The notes under the pieces were generated by a model that did not search any database, was not told the DNA's origin, and saw nothing but the letters and a program-made list of their open reading frames with translations. Below, in pieces: positions 61,101-64,000 of a stretch of 64,000 nucleotides of DNA (positions are counted from its first letter, which is position 1; every line of letters starts with the position of its first letter). The DNA comes from Ifrita kowaldi (Eukaryota > Chordata > Aves > Passeriformes > Cinclosomatidae): positions 503,933 through 567,932 of the forward strand of contig VZRS01014431.1 of NCBI GenBank assembly GCA_013398055.1, read 5' to 3'. The position numbers and the translations under genes were made by a program.

Positions 61101-64000
61101 CTTTATAAGTAGATTAATTTGTTCTAGAAATCTCAATATTTTCAATATAGGAAGCCACCATCCTCCTTCCAGCCAGTCGTAAAGTCAACACACATCCACA
61201 AGTGTGAGGAAAAATCAAACAAATCATGGAAGAGAAGAAAAACACAGTGGGAAACAGTCGCAAAACCAACTCTACACACATGAGGATTTTAGAAGCTGAG
61301 TTCTTGTAAGCAAAATAGCAGAAATTGATTTTTGAGAGAGATTATCATAGAAAAGGAAGACTCGAAAGGTCAGCAAGTTCTTCCCCTTGCACAACAGTTG
61401 GATAAATATTTCAAGACTGCTCCTGATTGATTTCAAACTAATTTGTTGCTAAAAATGTACAGTAAAGGAAATTTGAAGCCTCCTTGGATACATCTTTCAG
61501 ATGCTTCACAACTTTCATCATTTAATTTTCCTAGTATCTTACACAAATCAACTTGCAACTTTGCCGTAATTGATTCCAATTACTTTTTTACTTATTCCCT
61601 CTGACAGGGAGAAAAATATCAATGTTCTTTTTATAAGAACTTCTTACCTAGAGCAAAAGTAACCAGCTCCTAAGCTCCATCACGGCTAGACCCAGTACAG
61701 GGTCTTAGTTCTAAAGATTCCTTCTATTTATCAGAGAGTTTAGAATTCCAGTGTCATGCTAAGGGACATGTGCAGTTCTTCCCAACCCCACTCTTTGCAA
61801 ATCTCATACATCCACTTTTAAACACACAATCCCAGATACCAATACCCAAAAAAAGTGCTGACCATACGTGAGCCAAGTGCAGTCAGCTACAAAGCTGCTC
61901 TTTCAATAAGCCCACCAAGCCTGACACCATACCTTTTTTAATCATTAATTTAATGTCTGTCCCCATCCCCTGCCACCTGTCATGTACCTATTTTACGGCC
62001 ACTTAACCTTGACCAGATTTCCCTCCCTCACCTGCAACATAAACTGGCAAAAGCCCCACTAAAACTGGTACCTATTACATCTCGTTTTTTCCTCCTAACC
62101 TGCTGGACTGGTTTTCCAAGAAAGAAACTATGTTATAGTGAGATGCTTCTGTGTCTCATTTCAGATTTCAGCATTAGAATGCTTAAGAAGCTGTAACAAA
62201 GTTTAAGGACCATTCTTGAAAGAGAGATGCTGGACGTTCAGCATGGGAAGAGTCTGAGGTGAAAGGACTCTGATGGAAAGATTACTTTTTTCCAGGGAGA
62301 GCAGCTGTAGATAACTTTCTCCAAAACAAAATGTAGCTTCCACTCCTAATAGAAATCATAGGAACCGGGTTTGGGATGCACAAACCAGTTAAAACTATAT
62401 ATTTTGCCCTCAACAATTAGAAGGACAGAACTATAATCTGGAGTAACCACACATACATTTGCCCTGCAGCAATGGTATGTCAGTACAAGAGCCTGGAGAA
62501 CAGTAGTTTATAGAAGTCTGCACTTAAATTTGAGGTTTTCAGTTTCTCAGTGGTTAGATCCAATTCAGACAAATAAATTCAGAAAACAAACATCAAAATA
62601 CAGAAGATTGCAGCAGCAGAGAGGTTAATGCGCTCCATAGTTATTGGATTTGTCACCATTATGAGTGAAAAACAAAAGTCTGCTGGTAGTGCATTTTGAG
62701 AAGTAAGGTTTATAAAATTGACTCCAACTGACTATGACAGTTCTGTAGGAAAAGATGTTTTCGAAACAAAATCCACCCTCCGTGGAAAGGAGATAGAAGG
62801 TCATAATCCTCCCAGAGGAGCCATAAACAACCCAAGATAAGGGCAGGGAATTTGCTGAAAGTGTGCTCTCATGCTCAGCCCAGCTCTCCTTGTTGTCCTC
62901 TCCTGCAGATGTAACCTTGAAGGACACCATCATGTGCCGCTGACTCATGGCAATGCTTATGAAAAATCAGCAGAGGGGTTTTTTCCTCTGCATCTTGCAA
63001 TTCATCATCTGCTTTAATTCGCACAGAAACTCCTGACCAGTTCCTGGGAGCACACAGGGCCAAGCTCAGAGTCTTTTGGTCTATGCAATGGATGCCTGAC
63101 CCTCACATCCTGCAGCATTTTCCAGAATTCATCAGGAGGCAGTTGCACACTTCGGCATGAGATTACCGTTGTCCACGGGCACCTTCCAAATTATCTCAAC
63201 CAAACCCCTCACCCTTGGTGGCACACATAAACTCCACTCTAGCCATGGATCAGACATTTTAAAAAGGGCAGCCTTTCCTAAAGCTGGAGTAGCAGCAGAG
63301 ATGGACAAATCTCTTCAAATCAGAATTCTGGAGTGAATGAAACCAGACACATGACAATCATTAAATAATCCCTCAAATCACTGCCCTCAACCAAACCATC
63401 TCCTCCAGTCTTTGATGACTGGGAGTCCCCAACAGCTACCTACAGGTTTCAGAGGAAAAGGATTTCCACACCATTCAGTATCCTGAAGAAGAATTTCATT
63501 TCAGTATTTCAAAAAGTGCCTGTCTCTGCACAGATAAATATTGTTATTGGGGTTCTATCAATAGGCTTTCTTTTGCTCCATCTCAGTCTCTTCCACTAAG
63601 GAACGTTAGCCTCACATCTGGAAGGTCAGGTTTGGTGTCAAGGTGACATTTTATAGCTATGCTGATGACCTAGAAAAAAAGCATCTTGTAATTGACCATA
63701 GAAACCTTTCGTTCAGTAGATGTAATTTTTAAGAGAAAAATTATAAACTTCTTGAAAACTATACATTGCAGAGATTTAAAAAGCTGAAGCCAGGCCAAGA
63801 CAAATGACTAAATGTTTAAGTTCTATTTTAAAAGCAGACTTTTAACACCAAAACCACCAGAGTGTTTTTCTGAAGAGCTGCATATAGACCTTAGATCAGA
63901 TTAACTCCAGGGACAGATTTTCCTTTCCGCTGTCCTTCTTTTGATAATCTTTGAGGTTAAGCAAAGAAGAGGATTAGCCCCTGGGGTTCCCCAGAGACCC
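58181..64000. other. Non-coding stretch, no gene recognised
   Basis: Frames are at most 107 codons (62625-62948, -), none protein-like. A small CpG cluster at about 60713-60830 is listed separately. No further CR1, LTR or SINE could be named to the end of the window. Confidence 0.5.
60713..60830. other. Small CpG cluster
   Basis: About nine CpGs in 120 bp, including TTCGGCGCTGG, GCTGCGCACATG and CCACGCCAACTGCGTG, in AT-rich surroundings. Three overlapping forward frames cover it, none convincing. It may be a regulatory element or part of an unannotated transcript. Confidence 0.3.

Noticed and set aside
1..64000. tRNA genes, known microRNA hairpins, CRISPR arrays, bacterial operons
   Set aside because: I found no B-box-like GGTTCRANTCC with a cloverleaf and no seed of several common conserved microRNAs in a hairpin. 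There are no spaced direct-repeat arrays and no bacterial gene structure. Covariance-model scans would be needed to exclude divergent cases.

Overview
This window reads as nuclear, intergenic (or very long intronic) DNA from a bird. The main evidence is its repeats. There are five fragments of CR1 LINEs with the typical avian 3' end, a solitary endogenous-retrovirus LTR of a type common in birds, a decayed MIR (CORE-SINE) copy and a short palindromic element of a type I recall from bird and reptile genomes. The two CR1 3'-end types fit a neoavian bird better than a fowl, but that is inference. There is no operon structure and no tRNA, rRNA, CRISPR array or phage.

I found no gene I can support. 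The longest open frames are 186 codons (26745-27305, +) and 172 codons (38259-38777, -). Neither reads like a known protein, and no recognisable exon chain was seen. The window is best described as a gene desert, moderately AT-rich and poor in transposons: recognised interspersed repeats cover only about 2 kb of 64 kb.

Layout. 1-9.8 kb: unique DNA with G-rich tracts, a possible conserved element around 2.2-2.6 kb that contains a 16-bp direct repeat, and an ancient palindromic repeat at 7.63 kb. 9.79-10.32 kb: a solo LTR on the minus strand with TG...CA ends and a 4-bp target duplication. 10.3-24.6 kb: unique DNA, with a CpG-rich patch at 16.1-16.5 kb holding a CTCF-like site. 24.6-25.1 kb: the longest CR1 fragment. 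26.8-27.15 kb: a 324-bp stretch with no TAA, TAG or TGA on the plus strand in any frame. 30.4-46.3 kb: four more CR1 fragments, with possible regulatory blocks at 31.3-32.0, 36.9-37.1 and 46.6-47.4 kb. 47-57 kb: unique DNA with small microsatellites. 57.29-57.53 kb: a nearly full-length MIR whose interior holds a 14-bp unit repeated three times. 57.9-64 kb: unique DNA.

If the window has a function, it is most likely cis-regulatory: several blocks look like conserved non-coding elements, with homeodomain-type TAAT cores and CpGs retained in AT-rich surroundings. That is a reading by eye and needs a multi-species alignment. I did not find an undescribed biological system here.
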